A DNA stretch of 64,000 nt from Planococcus liqunii (GCF_030413595.1 NZ_CP129238.1:1488001-1552000), one strand, 5' to 3'. Positions 1 to 8,980 are shown, counted from the stretch's first letter. Numbers and translations are program-made. The notes: generated by a model not told the origin, from the sequence alone.

Positions 1-1
1 A

Positions 2-2038
2 GGCATCCGCGAAGAAGGGGATATAAAGATCCCCCACTTCCTGGAGAAAAAAGAATCGATGCCGATTCTAACTGCGCTGGAACATGACATCAATATGTGC
101 ATCGATGACAACGGCGGGGTACTGGATAGTGCCAGTTCCACGCTGCGCACGATCCGCCAGCAGCTGCGCGCCCAGGAAAGCCGGGTGCGCGAACGCCTGG
201 AAAGCCTGATCCGCGGCAAAAACGCATCAAAAATGCTGTCGGATTCGATTGTCACGATCCGCAACGACCGCTACGTGATTCCGGTTAAACAGGAGTACCG
301 CAGCCATTACGGCGGCATCGTCCATGACCAGTCGTCATCCGGACAGACCTTGTTTATTGAGCCGGACGCAGTCGTCCAAGCCAATAACGAAGTACGCCGT
401 TTGAAAATGAAAGAAAAAGAAGAAATCGACCGCATTCTCCAAATGCTTTCGGCCCAGGTGCAGGAAGTGGCGCATGAGCTTTTTGAGCTGGTCGAAGTGC
501 TTGGCGAAATCGATTTGATTCTCGCAAAAGCCAAATACGGTTCGGCAAAGAAATGCTCCAAACCGGAAATGAACACAGAAGGCCACATCAATTTAAGGAA
601 AGCCCGCCATCCGTTGATTCCAATCGACGAAGTGGTGGCAAACGACATCGAATTCGGCCGGGATGTAACGGCAATTGTCATTACCGGGCCGAACACGGGC
701 GGGAAAACCGTCACCTTGAAAACCGTCGGCCTCTTTACGCTGATGGCGCAGGCTGGGATTCCAATCCCGGCGCTTGACGGTTCGGAACTTGCCGTTTTCG
801 ACCAGGTCTTTGCGGACATCGGAGACGAGCAGTCAATCGAACAAAGCTTAAGTACGTTTTCTTCACATATGGTCAATATTGTCGATATCTTAACGAAATT
901 CGATGAACAATCACTGGTGATCTTTGATGAGCTGGGTGCCGGTACGGATCCGCAGGAAGGTGCAGCCCTAGCTATCTCGCTTCTTGATGAAGTGCACGGC
1001 CGCGGCGCACGCGTCATCGCGACGACGCATTATCCGGAACTGAAAGCTTATGCCTACAACCGGCCGGGTGTCGAGAACGCCAGTGTTGAATTTGACGTGG
1101 AAACCTTGAGCCCGACTTACCGCTTGCTGATCGGTGTGCCAGGGCGAAGCAATGCGTTTGAGATTTCGAAGCGCCTCGGCTTGCCTGAACACATCATCAA
1201 ACATGCCCAGAGCTTTACCAGTACGGACCGCAGAGAAGTCGATTCAATGATTGCGTCTCTTGAAAAGAGCCGGAGAGAATCGGAGCGGGACGCCGAGCAA
1301 TCCAAGGAGCTTTTGGAACAAGCGGAGCATCTGAAAAATGATTTGGAAGAGCAATTAAAGCAATACGAAAACCAGAAAGAGAAGCTGGAAGAAAAAGCGA
1401 AAGAAAAAGCGCGCAAAATTGTTGAACAGGCGACAAGAGAAGCGGAAGGCGTCATGTCCGAACTGCGCAAAATGCAAATGGACCAGGCGTCGAGCATCAA
1501 AGAACATCAGTTGATTGACGCCAAAAAACGCCTGGAAGCGGCAATGCCTGAGAACCGCGTATTGAAAAAAGCGGCAAAAGCCAATCAAACACGGGAACTG
1601 AAGCCAAACGACGAAGTGAAAGTCATTTCATTCGGCCAAAAAGGGACGCTGGTGGAAAAAGTATCCGCCAACGAATGGATTGTACAAATCGGCATCTTGA
1701 AAATGAAATTGCCTGAAACGGATCTTCAATACACTAAGCCCGAAAAACAGAAAGAAACAAGAACGATGGCTACGCTGAAAAACCGGGATAGCCATGTCAA
1801 ACTGGAATTGGATCTTCGCGGTGAACGGTATGAAGACGCAATAGTCCGTGTTGAAAAATACATCGATGATGCGTTACTATCTAATTACCATCAAGTTTCA
1901 ATCATTCATGGAAAAGGGACGGGAGCTCTTCGCCAAGGCGTCCAGCAATACTTGAAAAAACATCCGCGAGTGAAAAGTTACCGCTTCGGCGAAGCGGGAG
2001 AAGGCGGCTCTGGCGTAACAGTCGCTGAATTAAAGTGA
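2..2038 (+). CDS. mutS2: Endonuclease MutS2 (5' truncated by window edge)
   Basis: The frame is open from base 2, so the gene starts upstream; about 678 residues are visible against roughly 785 in the family, so about 100 N-terminal residues are missing. Counting from the ATG at 59, the ATPase P-loop GPNTGGKT is at residues 210-217 and the Walker B stretch [11 protein letters not shown] follows about 80 residues later. A long charged coiled coil comes next, then a C-terminal Smr domain with [11 protein letters not shown] and HGKGTGALR. MutS2 is known to act on branched DNA or collided ribosomes rather than in mismatch repair. It precedes a DUF350 gene, as mutSB precedes yshE in B. subtilis. 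Confidence 0.95.
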   Translation, partial: GIREEGDIKIPHFLEKKESMPILTALEHDINMCIDDNGGVLDSASSTLRTIRQQLRAQESRVRERLESLIRGKNASKMLSDSIVTIRNDRYVIPVKQEYRSHYGGIVHDQSSSGQTLFIEPDAVVQANNEVRRLKMKEKEEIDRILQMLSAQVQEVAHELFELVEVLGEIDLILAKAKYGSAKKCSKPEMNTEGHINLRKARHPLIPIDEVVANDIEFGRDVTAIVITGPNTGGKTVTLKTVGLFTLMAQAGIPIPALDGSELAVFDQVFADIGDEQSIEQSLSTFSSHMVNIVDILTKFDEQSLVIFDELGAGTDPQEGAALAISLLDEVHGRGARVIATTHYPELKAYAYNRPGVENASVEFDVETLSPTYRLLIGVPGRSNAFEISKRLGLPEHIIKHAQSFTSTDRREVDSMIASLEKSRRESERDAEQSKELLEQAEHLKNDLEEQLKQYENQKEKLEEKAKEKARKIVEQATREAEGVMSELRKMQMDQASSIKEHQLIDAKKRLEAAMPENRVLKKAAKANQTRELKPNDEVKVISFGQKGTLVEKVSANEWIVQIGILKMKLPETDLQYTKPEKQKETRTMATLKNRDSHVKLELDLRGERYEDAIVRVEKYIDDALLSNYHQVSIIHGKGTGALRQGVQQYLKKHPRVKSYRFGEAGEGGSGVTVAELK

Positions 2039-2061
2039 TTCAGTATAGGGGAGAATGAGGC

Positions 2062-2472
2062 ATGTCAGAAACAGGTTTTTGGACGCATCCGCTGGTAGAA
2101 ACAGCTGGATACTTCAGTGTGGTTGTATTGTGTTTAATCGTTTCCATGGTGATTTTTGAAATCGTCACCAAGTATAAAAACTGGGAAGAAATTAAAAAAG
2201 GGAATTTGGCAGTAGCGATGGCAACCGGAGGCAAAATTTTCGGAGTTACAAACATCTTCCGTTTTTCCATTGAAGAGCATAACTCGCTGGCGCAAATGAT
2301 CGGCTGGGGGCTGTATGGATTTTCGCTGCTGATTTTTGCGTACCTGCTGTTTGAATTTCTGACGCCTAAATTCAATGTGGACCAGGAAATTGAAAATGAC
2401 AACCGCTCCGTCGGTTTTATTTCATTGACCATTTCAGTCGGACTGTCTTACGTCGTTGGCGCAAGTATTTAA
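2062..2472 (+). CDS. yshE: DUF350-family membrane protein (YshE-like)
   Basis: This 136-residue integral membrane protein has about four hydrophobic segments: AGYFSVVVLCLIVSMVIFEI, the GGKIFGV region, LYGFSLLIFAYLLFEFL, and ISLTISVGLSYVVGASI. The order TM, AVAMATGGKIFGV, TM, FISLTISVGLSYV fits the DUF350 family. The ATG at 2062 is preceded by a purine-rich GGGGAGAATGAGG site. It sits 23 bp after mutS2, the same neighbour order as B. subtilis mutSB-yshE, so cotranscription is likely. The biochemical function of the family is unknown and nothing here adds to it. Confidence 0.82.
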   Translation: MSETGFWTHPLVETAGYFSVVVLCLIVSMVIFEIVTKYKNWEEIKKGNLAVAMATGGKIFGVTNIFRFSIEEHNSLAQMIGWGLYGFSLLIFAYLLFEFLTPKFNVDQEIENDNRSVGFISLTISVGLSYVVGASI

Positions 2473-2487
2473 TAGGAGTTGTGGGCA

Positions 2488-2568
2488 ATGGAAAACCTGA
2501 TTAAAATATTATTTGTTTTTTGCGTGTTATTCATCATTGTGGGAATTGTTTTTCTGTTCCTGATTTAG
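2488..2568 (+). CDS. Candidate 26-residue single-pass membrane microprotein
   Basis: The 26-codon frame runs ATG to TAG and encodes MENLIKILFVF followed by a nearly uninterrupted hydrophobic run to the C-terminus (FLFLI). An AGGAG site at 2474-2478 lies 9 bases before the ATG. The stop is followed directly by a rho-independent terminator, so the ORF would be the last gene of the mutS2-DUF350 transcript. Good ribosome site, correct placement and one membrane-spanning segment support translation. No homologue is recognised and its length is below most gene callers' limits. Confidence 0.5.
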   Translation: MENLIKILFVFCVLFIIVGIVFLFLI

Positions 2569-2572
2569 AAAC

Positions 2573-2607
2573 AAAACGGCCAGCCCATTGCTGCGCCGTT
2601 TTTTTAT
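2573..2607 (+). terminator. Rho-independent terminator after the mutS2-DUF350 operon
   Basis: Arms AAACGGC (2574-2580) and GCCGTTT (2595-2601) enclose a 14-base loop and run into a T tract. Confidence 0.8.
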
Positions 2608-2659
2608 TGGACTAAAAGTGAACGGATGAAGAAGCTGAAAAGATAAATTTACGAATATC

Positions 2660-2679
2660 AGAAATGAGCCATCATTCAC
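2660..2679 (+). promoter_or_regulatory. FadR-type operator upstream of lcfA
   Basis: The dyad AGAAATGA-GCCA-TCATTCAC matches the B. subtilis FadR consensus (ATGAATGA N4 TCATTCAT) at 13 of 16 arm positions. It ends two bases before the -35 box of lcfA. The fadR gene lies in the same operon, so repression relieved by long-chain acyl-CoA is the expected logic. Confidence 0.65.
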
Positions 2680-2681
2680 TA

Positions 2682-2710
2682 TTGAAAGCGCTATCAAGAA
2701 ACGCTATAAT
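2682..2710 (+). promoter_or_regulatory. SigA promoter of the lcfA-fadR-fadB-etfB-etfA operon, with overlapping cre site
   Basis: A -35 box TTGAAA (2682-2687) and a perfect -10 box TATAAT (2705-2710) are 17 bp apart. The 14-mer TGAAAGCGCTATCA at 2683-2696 fits the catabolite-responsive element consensus TGWAANCGNTNWCA completely and covers the -35 box, where CcpA binding would block polymerase. CcpA repression of the FadR regulon is known in B. subtilis. Confidence 0.8.
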
Positions 2711-2760
2711 AAAAATAGGAATATTCGCACTATTGCAGAGTTTAAAAGGGGGAAAAAAGA

Positions 2761-4452
2761 ATGACTGAAAAGCCGTGGCTCGCCCATTATCCGCCGGAAG
2801 TGCCTCACACTCTTTCGTATCCAAGCATGCCAGTCCAGGAATACTTAACACATGCATATGAAAAGTTTCCGGAAAAAGTGGCCATTCACTTTTTAGGAAA
2901 AGACGTAACTTACCACGAACTGTACGATTCCTCAAAACGCTTCGCCAATTACTTGCAGACGCTTGGCATCAAAAAAGGGGACCGCGTTTCCATTATGCTG
3001 CCCAATTGTCCGCAAGCTGTGATCAGCTTTTACGGAGTCTTGTATGCCGGCGGCGTCGTAGTCATGACCAACCCGCTTTATACCGAAAGGGAAATCGCTT
3101 ATCAGATGAACGATTCAGGCGCCAAGGCCATTGTATCGCTCGATATTCTGTTCCCGCGCATTTCGAAAGTGGTCAAGGAAACAAAGTTGGAAAACGTCAT
3201 CATTACCGGCATCAAAGACTACCTGCCGTTCCCTAAAAACCTGGTCTATCCGATGGTGCAGAAAAAACAGTACGGCATGACGGTGAAAGTCGAACACCGG
3301 GGCATCAACCATTTGTTTACGGAAATCATGAAAACCGCTTCAACCGAAGTCGCGAAAACGCCGTTTGATTTTGAAGAGGATTTAGCGCTTCTACAATATA
3401 CCGGGGGCACTACCGGTTCACCAAAAGGGGTTATGCTAACGCATAAAAACTTGATTTCCAATGCGACGATGTGCGACAGCTGGCTGTATAAAGGAACAAA
3501 TGGCGAAGAAACGATTATGGGCATCATTCCGCTGTTCCATGTATACGGATTGACGACCGTCTTGATTCTTTCCGTCATGCAAGGCAACCGCATGGTGCTA
3601 TTGCCGAAATTCGAACCGGAAACGGCATTGAAGACGATCAACAAGCAAAAACCGACGCTGTTCCCTGGGGCGCCAACGCTTTACATTGGCTTGATGAACC
3701 ATCCGGATATCGGAAAATACGATTTGTCATCGATTGAAGCCTGCCTCAGCGGTTCTGCACCTCTCCCTGCGGAAGTTCAAGAGAAGTTTGAAAAGCTGAC
3801 TGGCGGAAAACTGGTGGAAGGCTACGGGCTGACGGAAACTTCACCGGTTACGCATTCCAATTTGCTGTGGGGAGAACGGGTTAAAGGTTCGATTGGAATG
3901 CCGTACCCGGATACCGACTGCAAAATTTTCCTTCCTGGAACCACTGATCCGGTGCCGAACGGCCAAATTGGTGAAATAGCGATCAAAGGGCCGCAAGTGA
4001 TGAAAGGCTACTGGAACCGCCCTGAAGATACAGCTGCAACCATTGTAGACGGCTGGCTCTTGACTGGCGACCTTGGGTACATGAATGAGGAAGGGTTCTT
4101 CTTTATCGTCGACCGCAAAAAAGACATGATCATCGCCGGCGGTTTTAACATCTATCCACGCGAAATTGAAGAAGTGCTGTATGAACACGAAGCCGTTCAG
4201 GAATGCGTAGTTGCCGGAGTGCCGGATGCCTACCGCGGAGAAACGGTGAAAGCATACATTGTGCAAAAAGAAGGGTATAATGTATCAGAAGAAGAATTCA
4301 ACACGTATTGCCGAGAGCATCTAGCTTCGTTCAAAGTACCGCGCATTTACGAGTTCCGCAAAGAGCTGCCAAAAACAGCAGTCGGAAAAATTCTGCGGCG
4401 TTCACTGGTTGATGAAGAAATTGCCAAGCAGGACGAAGCCGTGCCATCGTGA
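2761..4452 (+). CDS. lcfA: Long-chain fatty acid--CoA ligase
   Basis: This 563-residue acyl-adenylate-forming enzyme activates long-chain fatty acids to acyl-CoA with ATP, the entry step of beta-oxidation. The AMP-binding P-loop YTGGTTGSPKG is at residues 213-223, followed by GYGLTETSPV, the hinge TGDLGYMNEEGFFFIVDRKKDMI and the C-terminal GKILRR lysine region. The ATG is preceded by an AAAGGGGGAAAA site. It leads the fad operon, with fadR, fadB and etfBA downstream as in B. subtilis. The length is normal for the family. Confidence 0.96.
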   Translation: MTEKPWLAHYPPEVPHTLSYPSMPVQEYLTHAYEKFPEKVAIHFLGKDVTYHELYDSSKRFANYLQTLGIKKGDRVSIMLPNCPQAVISFYGVLYAGGVVVMTNPLYTEREIAYQMNDSGAKAIVSLDILFPRISKVVKETKLENVIITGIKDYLPFPKNLVYPMVQKKQYGMTVKVEHRGINHLFTEIMKTASTEVAKTPFDFEEDLALLQYTGGTTGSPKGVMLTHKNLISNATMCDSWLYKGTNGEETIMGIIPLFHVYGLTTVLILSVMQGNRMVLLPKFEPETALKTINKQKPTLFPGAPTLYIGLMNHPDIGKYDLSSIEACLSGSAPLPAEVQEKFEKLTGGKLVEGYGLTETSPVTHSNLLWGERVKGSIGMPYPDTDCKIFLPGTTDPVPNGQIGEIAIKGPQVMKGYWNRPEDTAATIVDGWLLTGDLGYMNEEGFFFIVDRKKDMIIAGGFNIYPREIEEVLYEHEAVQECVVAGVPDAYRGETVKAYIVQKEGYNVSEEEFNTYCREHLASFKVPRIYEFRKELPKTAVGKILRRSLVDEEIAKQDEAVPS

Positions 4453-4464
4453 CAAAGAGAAATT

Positions 4465-4501
4465 GCAATCAGTGGGGATTTTCTCCGTCCCTGCTGATTG
4501 C
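4465..4501 (+). other. Strong stem-loop between lcfA and fadR
   Basis: A 14-bp stem pairs 4465-4478 with 4488-4501 (12 Watson-Crick and two G-T pairs) around a 9-base loop. No T tract follows. It lies 12 bases after the lcfA stop, so it is more likely an mRNA 3'-end or processing hairpin than a simple terminator. Confidence 0.6.
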
Positions 4502-4587
4502 GAGTCCATCCATTCGAACTTTTACGGCCAGCAGATCTTTCGCTTGAAGAAGTGGGAGAGTTACTGGCTGTTAAAGCAGACAAAAGC

Positions 4588-4616
4588 TTGACACAATAGT
4601 AAATTAACTATAATAT
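4588..4616 (+). promoter_or_regulatory. Internal promoter of fadR
   Basis: TTGACA at 4588-4593 is followed by TATAAT (4609-4614, 15-bp spacer) overlapping TAATAT (4611-4616, 17-bp spacer). It would let fadR, fadB and the etf genes be transcribed without lcfA. Confidence 0.65.
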
Positions 4617-4622
4617 GAAAAT

Positions 4623-4642
4623 ATGAATGAACCGCCATTCAT
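4623..4642 (+). promoter_or_regulatory. FadR-type operator over the fadR transcription start
   Basis: The 20-mer ATGAATGAACCGCCATTCAT has the size and arms of the FadR consensus. The dyad extends outward to 12-bp perfect arms (4618-4629 and 4636-4647). It begins seven bases after the -10 region, the expected position for autorepression. Confidence 0.75.
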
Positions 4643-4672
4643 ATTTTCATATTTTTTTTGGGTGGTGATGAA

Positions 4673-5257
4673 TTGGTAAAGAAGGATAAACCGAAATACA
4701 AGCAAATCGTTGATGCAGCAGTGATTGTTATTGCTGAAAATGGCTATCATCAAGCGCAGGTCTCGAAGATTGCGAAACAGGCCGGAGTTGCGGACGGAAC
4801 GATTTATTTATATTTCAAAAACAAAGAGGATATCCTCATTTCTGTTTTTCAGGAAAAAATGGGCATGTTCGTCGAGAAGCTGGAACACATTCTTACACAA
4901 GAAGTATCGGCTTCCGAAAAGCTCCGGTTGATGATCGAAAGCCACTTCGGACTTCTTTCAGGCGATCTGCATCTCGCCATCGTCACCCAGCTCGAACTCA
5001 GGCAGTCCAACCATGAGATCCGCATGAAAATAAATGGTGTGTTGCGGGAATATTTATTGCAGATGGACAAGATTTTAGTCAAAGGGATGGAAGATGGCGA
5101 ATTTGACAAAGATATGGACATCAGACTCGCAAGGCAAATGGTTTTTGGTACAATGGATGAGACGATTACCACTTGGGTAATGAACGATCATAAATATGAT
5201 TTAGTCGATTTGGCGCCGAAAGTTCATCGCTTGTTGATGAAGGGGATGCGCGCTTAA
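4673..5257 (+). CDS. fadR: TetR-family fatty-acid degradation regulator FadR
   Basis: This 194-residue TetR-type repressor has an N-terminal helix-turn-helix ([42 protein letters not shown], residues about 13-54) that closely resembles B. subtilis FadR. The remainder is the all-helical ligand domain expected to bind long-chain acyl-CoA. The start chosen is TTG at 4673, 7 bases after a GGTGGTGATG ribosome site; the upstream TTG at 4658 lies before that site. The chosen start gives the same length as the B. subtilis protein. It sits inside the operon it should repress, and two matching operators flank lcfA and fadR. Confidence 0.92.
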   Translation: MVKKDKPKYKQIVDAAVIVIAENGYHQAQVSKIAKQAGVADGTIYLYFKNKEDILISVFQEKMGMFVEKLEHILTQEVSASEKLRLMIESHFGLLSGDLHLAIVTQLELRQSNHEIRMKINGVLREYLLQMDKILVKGMEDGEFDKDMDIRLARQMVFGTMDETITTWVMNDHKYDLVDLAPKVHRLLMKGMRA

Positions 5258-5274
5258 AGAAAGGGGCTCATTGG

Positions 5275-6048
5275 ATGGAATTTATCAGTTGGAAAAAAGA
5301 AGACGGTGTGGCGATAGCTACAATCAACCGCCCGCCGGCAAATGCTTTATCGCGTTCACTCATTCTTGAAGTGGACCAGCTGTTGAACGAAGTGGAAAAT
5401 GACGATGAAGTCCGTGTGGTCTTATTGCACGGAGAAGGCCGTTTCTTTTCTGCTGGAGCAGACATCAAAGAGTTTACAGAAGTTTCTTCAGGCGAAGAAT
5501 TTTCGAAATTATCAGCGAGTGGCCAACAGGTTTTCGAACGTGTTGAAACTTTCCACAAACCGGTGATTGCAGCAATTCACGGTGCAGCGCTTGGCGGAGG
5601 GCTTGAATTGGCGATGAGCTGCCACATGCGATTCGTTTCAGAAAATGCTAAACTGGGATTGCCGGAACTTCAGCTTGGGCTGATTCCTGGTTTTGCAGGC
5701 ACACAGCGTCTGCCGAGATACGTCGGAGTGGCGAAAGCAGCTGAAATGCTGTTGACGAGCGATCCGATTTCAGGCACGGAAGCGGCTCAACTGGGGCTTG
5801 CGAACCGGGCTTATGCCGAAGAGGACTTACTTTCGGAAACGCTTTCAATTGCAAAGAAAATTGCGAAGAAAAGCCCGGTATCGGTAAAAGCGGCAATCCA
5901 GATGCTGCAATACGCGAAGCCTGCTTCTTATTTTGAAGGGGTAGACGCCGAGGCGGAATCATTCGGCACCGTCTTCGTATCGGAAGACGCAAAAGAAGGC
6001 ATCCAGGCTTTCCTGGAAAAACGCGAAGCACAATTTAAAGGGAAATAA
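5275..6048 (+). CDS. fadB: Enoyl-CoA hydratase (crotonase family)
   Basis: This 257-residue crotonase hydrates trans-2-enoyl-CoA in beta-oxidation. The oxyanion-hole segment [18 protein letters not shown] contains the first catalytic glutamate (E111). The second, E131, is in [19 protein letters not shown]; the 20-residue gap equals that of the paired glutamates of the classical hydratase. It lies 17 bp after fadR and 20 bp before etfB, matching B. subtilis fadB. No 3-hydroxyacyl-CoA dehydrogenase domain is fused, so this is a monofunctional hydratase despite the E. coli-style symbol. Confidence 0.95.
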   Translation: MEFISWKKEDGVAIATINRPPANALSRSLILEVDQLLNEVENDDEVRVVLLHGEGRFFSAGADIKEFTEVSSGEEFSKLSASGQQVFERVETFHKPVIAAIHGAALGGGLELAMSCHMRFVSENAKLGLPELQLGLIPGFAGTQRLPRYVGVAKAAEMLLTSDPISGTEAAQLGLANRAYAEEDLLSETLSIAKKIAKKSPVSVKAAIQMLQYAKPASYFEGVDAEAESFGTVFVSEDAKEGIQAFLEKREAQFKGK

Positions 6049-6068
6049 TACTTGGGAGGTTTACGTTC

Positions 6069-6842
6069 ATGAACATTTATGTATTGGTAAAACGTACGTT
6101 TGACACAGAAGAAAAAATCGTCGTTTCTGGTGGCAAAATCCAGGAAGACGGCGCGGAATTCATCATTAATCCATACGATGAATACGCGATTGAAGAAGCC
6201 ATCACTGTCCGCGATGAGCACGGCGGGGAAGTAACAGTTGTCACAATGGGCGGAGAAGAAGCTGAAAAACAGCTGCGCACAGCATTGGCTATGGGTGCTG
6301 ACAAAGCAGTTTTGATCAATATTGAAGATGATTTAGAAGAAATGGACCAGTTTACTTCTGCGTACATACTGGCTGAATACTTGAAAGACAAAGAGCCGGA
6401 TCTGATTTTGACAGGGAACGTCGCTATTGACGGCGGATCTGGACAAGTCGGGCCTCGCGTAGCTGATTTGCTCGGCATCAACTACGTAACAACGATCACT
6501 GATTTGAAAATCGATGGTTCTACTGTAACGATCGTCCGCGACATCGAAGGGGATGCAGAAGAACTTGAAACGTCATTGCCATTGTTGGTAACTGCACAGC
6601 AAGGCTTGAACGAACCGCGTTATCCATCACTTCCAGGAATCATGAAAGCAAAGAAAAAGCCGCTTGAAGAACTGGAACTGGATGACCTGGATATCGAAGA
6701 AGACGATGTAGAAGCGAAAACAGAAACAATTGAAGTTTACTTGCCGCCGAAAAAAGCTGCAGGCCGCGTCCTTGAAGGCGATTTGACAAACCAAGTATCT
6801 GAATTGGTCAGCCTGCTTCGCAACGAAGCGAAAGTTATATAA
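6069..6842 (+). CDS. etfB: Electron transfer flavoprotein subunit beta
   Basis: At 257 residues this has the length and features of EtfB: N-terminal MNIYVLVKRTFDTEEKI, NPYDEYAIEEAI, LILTGNVAIDGGSGQVGPRVADLLG, and the adenine-nucleotide loop. With EtfA it forms the FAD-containing heterodimer that takes electrons from acyl-CoA dehydrogenases to the quinone pool. A GGGAGG site precedes the ATG. Unusually, about 470 bp of repeats separate it from etfA, whereas the two genes are normally adjacent. Confidence 0.95.
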   Translation: MNIYVLVKRTFDTEEKIVVSGGKIQEDGAEFIINPYDEYAIEEAITVRDEHGGEVTVVTMGGEEAEKQLRTALAMGADKAVLINIEDDLEEMDQFTSAYILAEYLKDKEPDLILTGNVAIDGGSGQVGPRVADLLGINYVTTITDLKIDGSTVTIVRDIEGDAEELETSLPLLVTAQQGLNEPRYPSLPGIMKAKKKPLEELELDDLDIEEDDVEAKTETIEVYLPPKKAAGRVLEGDLTNQVSELVSLLRNEAKVI

Positions 6843-7231
6843 AGAAAAGCGGAAATGGCCGTTAAGGTCCGACAGGCATAAGGCGATTCAGCGAAGTGGC
6901 GCTTTTTGCCACACAGCCGGAACGACTTATGACCCCGAGGGCCTGGCCATTGAAGCTGGACAATAAGAAAAGCGGAGGCGACCGTTTAGATTCGACAGGC
7001 ATAAGACGATTTGGCGAAGCGGCGTGTTTTCAGCCGCACAGCCAAAGTGGCTTATGACCCGAGAATCTGGTCGCCGCAGCTGGACAATAAGAAAAGCAGA
7101 GGTCCCGTTCAGCCCCGACAAGCGCTGGAAGACTGGGCAGGGATGGCGCTCTTTGCCATCACAGACCTGTCTGAAGCGTCTCGAGGAGCTGGGCACCGGA
7201 GCTGGACAATAAAGAAAAGCGGAAGCGACCT
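6843..7231 (+). repeat. Three tandem copies of a ~123-bp structured repeat between etfB and etfA
   Basis: Copies span 6843-6965, 6966-7089 and 7090-7212, each from AGAAAAGCGGA/CAGA to GCTGGACAATA; a 5' fragment (7213-7231) follows. In copies 1 and 2 the outer arms pair although their sequences differ: AATGGCC/GGCCATT and GGCGACC/GGTCGCC. Inner AGATTC/GAATCT and GCGGC/GCCGC helices are also visible in copy 2. Copy 3 is more diverged. A fourth full copy lies after sdhB at 16210-16333. It resembles widespread Bacillales intergenic repeats known to me by appearance only. Confidence 0.85.
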
Positions 7232-7310
7232 GATAATTAGCTTGCTTCATCTTTAACCGCAACGATTTCGTTCCATACATTTTCACATCTACTTAGGGGG
7301 TAAACGGACT

Positions 7311-8276
7311 ATGTCGAAAAAAGTATTAGTATTGGCGGAAACGCGCGAAGGCGCGTTGCGCAATGTCTCATTCGAAGCAATTGCTGCTGCAAAACAAGTT
7401 TCTGATGGCGGAGAAGTGGTAGCTGTCCTGCTAGGGGACGCTGTCAGCGAATTTGGAGCAGAATTGGTAAACTACGGTGCGGACCGTGTAGTAACAGTCG
7501 AACACCCGCATTTGAAGCACTATACATCTGATGGCTATGGCCAGGCACTTATGGCAGTTGTCGAACAGGAAAGCCCGGAAGCACTTGTTTTCGGCCACAC
7601 AGCGGTCGGCAAAGACTTGTCGCCGAAAATTGCAACGAAGTTGCAATCCGGTTTGATTTCTGACGTAACTGCTATTGAAGGCGAAGGCGATGATGCTGTA
7701 TTTGTTCGTCCGATCTTCTCTGGTAAAGCGTTTGAAAAAGTGAAAAACAAAGATGGTGTGTTGTTCTTCACGGTACGTCCGAACAACATCGCACCGCTTG
7801 CAAGAGAAGAACGTTCAGGCGACGTTAGCTCATTGTCTGTTGACATCACAAACTTGCGCACAATCATCAAAAACGTTGTCCGCAAATCCGCTGAAGGGGT
7901 TGACCTTTCCGAAGCGAAAGTGATTATTGCAGGAGGCCGCGGCGTGAAGAGTGCAGACGGTTTTGCACCGCTTCAGGAATTGGCGAACTTGCTTGGCGGC
8001 GCTGTAGGCGCTTCGCGTGGAGCTTGTGACGCGGATTACGTGGACTACTCGCTGCAAATCGGCCAAACAGGAAAAGTGGTAACACCGGACCTTTACATTG
8101 CAGCCGGCATTTCAGGAGCCATCCAGCATTTGGCTGGCATGTCCAACTCGAAAGTCATCGTGGCAATCAACAAAGATCCAGAAGCGAATATTTTCAAAGT
8201 CGCAGATTACGGCATCGTGGGCGACTTGTTTGAAGTTATTCCAATGTTGACTGAAGAATTTAAAAAGGTTATGTAA
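7311..8276 (+). CDS. etfA: Electron transfer flavoprotein subunit alpha
   Basis: This 321-residue protein has an N-terminal nucleotide-fold domain ([25 protein letters not shown]) and the C-terminal FAD-binding domain. The latter includes [55 protein letters not shown] and the signature [23 protein letters not shown]. It partners EtfB to pass beta-oxidation electrons to the respiratory chain. A TAGGGGGTAA ribosome site precedes the ATG. No clear separate promoter was found in the repeat-filled gap, so read-through from etfB is assumed. Confidence 0.95.
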   Translation: MSKKVLVLAETREGALRNVSFEAIAAAKQVSDGGEVVAVLLGDAVSEFGAELVNYGADRVVTVEHPHLKHYTSDGYGQALMAVVEQESPEALVFGHTAVGKDLSPKIATKLQSGLISDVTAIEGEGDDAVFVRPIFSGKAFEKVKNKDGVLFFTVRPNNIAPLAREERSGDVSSLSVDITNLRTIIKNVVRKSAEGVDLSEAKVIIAGGRGVKSADGFAPLQELANLLGGAVGASRGACDADYVDYSLQIGQTGKVVTPDLYIAAGISGAIQHLAGMSNSKVIVAINKDPEANIFKVADYGIVGDLFEVIPMLTEEFKKVM

Positions 8277-8287
8277 TATAGAAATTT

Positions 8288-8350
8288 AAAAGAAAGGGGT
8301 TGTCTAGAAAGTCATTTTACCGACTTTTTAGATAACCTCTATTTCTTTTA
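8288..8350 (+). terminator. Long hairpin ending the fad/etf operon
   Basis: A long imperfect stem pairs AAAGAAAGGGGTTGTCTAGAAAGTC with the strand GACTTTTTAGATAACCTCTATTTCTTT. It is 12 bases past the etfA stop. A T-rich tail is part of the stem rather than after it, so it may act in both directions. Confidence 0.6.
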
Positions 8351-8416
8351 AAGATTATATAGTGCCTTCGCTCTTGTTATATAGAAGCCGAACTTTAATG
8401 CAGTAAATAGTGAAAT

Positions 8417-8530
8417 GAGCGAAAGGCAGCGACTCCTGCGGGATAGCACGAGCTGAAGAAACTGGACTGAGCGAAGCGAAGGAAGCGGCTGAAGCCGTGC
8501 CCGCGGAAAGCGTCTGGCTGAAGCGAATGA
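8417..8530. repeat. Dispersed Bacillales-type intergenic repeat
   Basis: The segment carries the phrases GCGACTCCTGCGGGA, AGCACGAGCTGAAG, GAAGCGGCTGAAGCCGTGCC and CGCGGAAAGCGTC, which I recognise as a repeat family scattered through many Bacillales genomes. No ORF with a ribosome site lies in it. It occurs once in this window. The rest of the 385-bp gap holds the etfA hairpin and the trxA promoter. Confidence 0.6.
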
Positions 8531-8611
8531 AACGGCTTAGTTTTCCGTTTATTCCCCGTATTTTCCGGGTAAAGAAGCATTAGGCAAATAAATAGCTAGG
8601 CGAATTTCGGC

Positions 8612-8621
8612 ATGCTATAAT
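8612..8621 (+). promoter_or_regulatory. Extended -10 promoter of trxA
   Basis: ATGCTATAAT contains a TGN-extended perfect -10 box (TATAAT at 8616-8621), 40 bp before the trxA ATG. No good -35 box is present, which the extended element can compensate. Confidence 0.6.
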
Positions 8622-8661
8622 CAGAGCATAGTTTGGTTACACTACTAAGGAGGAATTATTC

Positions 8662-8976
8662 ATGGCAATTGTACACGGAACAGATCAGAACTTTTCACAA
8701 GAAATCTCAGAAGGTTTAGTATTAGTAGATTTTTGGGCTACATGGTGCGGACCTTGTAAAATGATTGCTCCAGTATTGGAAGAATTAGACGCTGAAATGA
8801 GCGATAAAGTAAAAATCGTAAAAGTAGACGTCGACGAAAACCAAGAAACTGCCGGCAAATACGGCATCATGTCAATTCCGACTCTTCTATTGATGAAAGA
8901 CGGAGAAACAGTTGACAAAGTGGTTGGATTCAGACCAAAAGAAGCTTTGGCAGAATTGGTTAATCAACACGCATAA
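8662..8976 (+). CDS. trxA: Thioredoxin
   Basis: This 104-residue cytoplasmic thioredoxin has the redox motif WCGPC at residues 28-32 (C29, C32), preceded by VLVDFWAT and followed by the cis-proline segment SIPTLLLM. It supplies reducing power to ribonucleotide reductase, methionine sulfoxide reductases and peroxiredoxins. It is monocistronic, with its own extended -10 promoter, an AAGGAGGAATT ribosome site and a terminator. Its place between etfA and uvrC is as in B. subtilis. Confidence 0.97.
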   Translation: MAIVHGTDQNFSQEISEGLVLVDFWATWCGPCKMIAPVLEELDAEMSDKVKIVKVDVDENQETAGKYGIMSIPTLLLMKDGETVDKVVGFRPKEALAELVNQHA

Positions 8977-8980
8977 TTCT

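Noticed and set aside
6927..7286. Minus- and plus-strand ORFs in the etfB-etfA gap
   Set aside because: They only translate the structured repeats; no start signal or protein similarity supports them.
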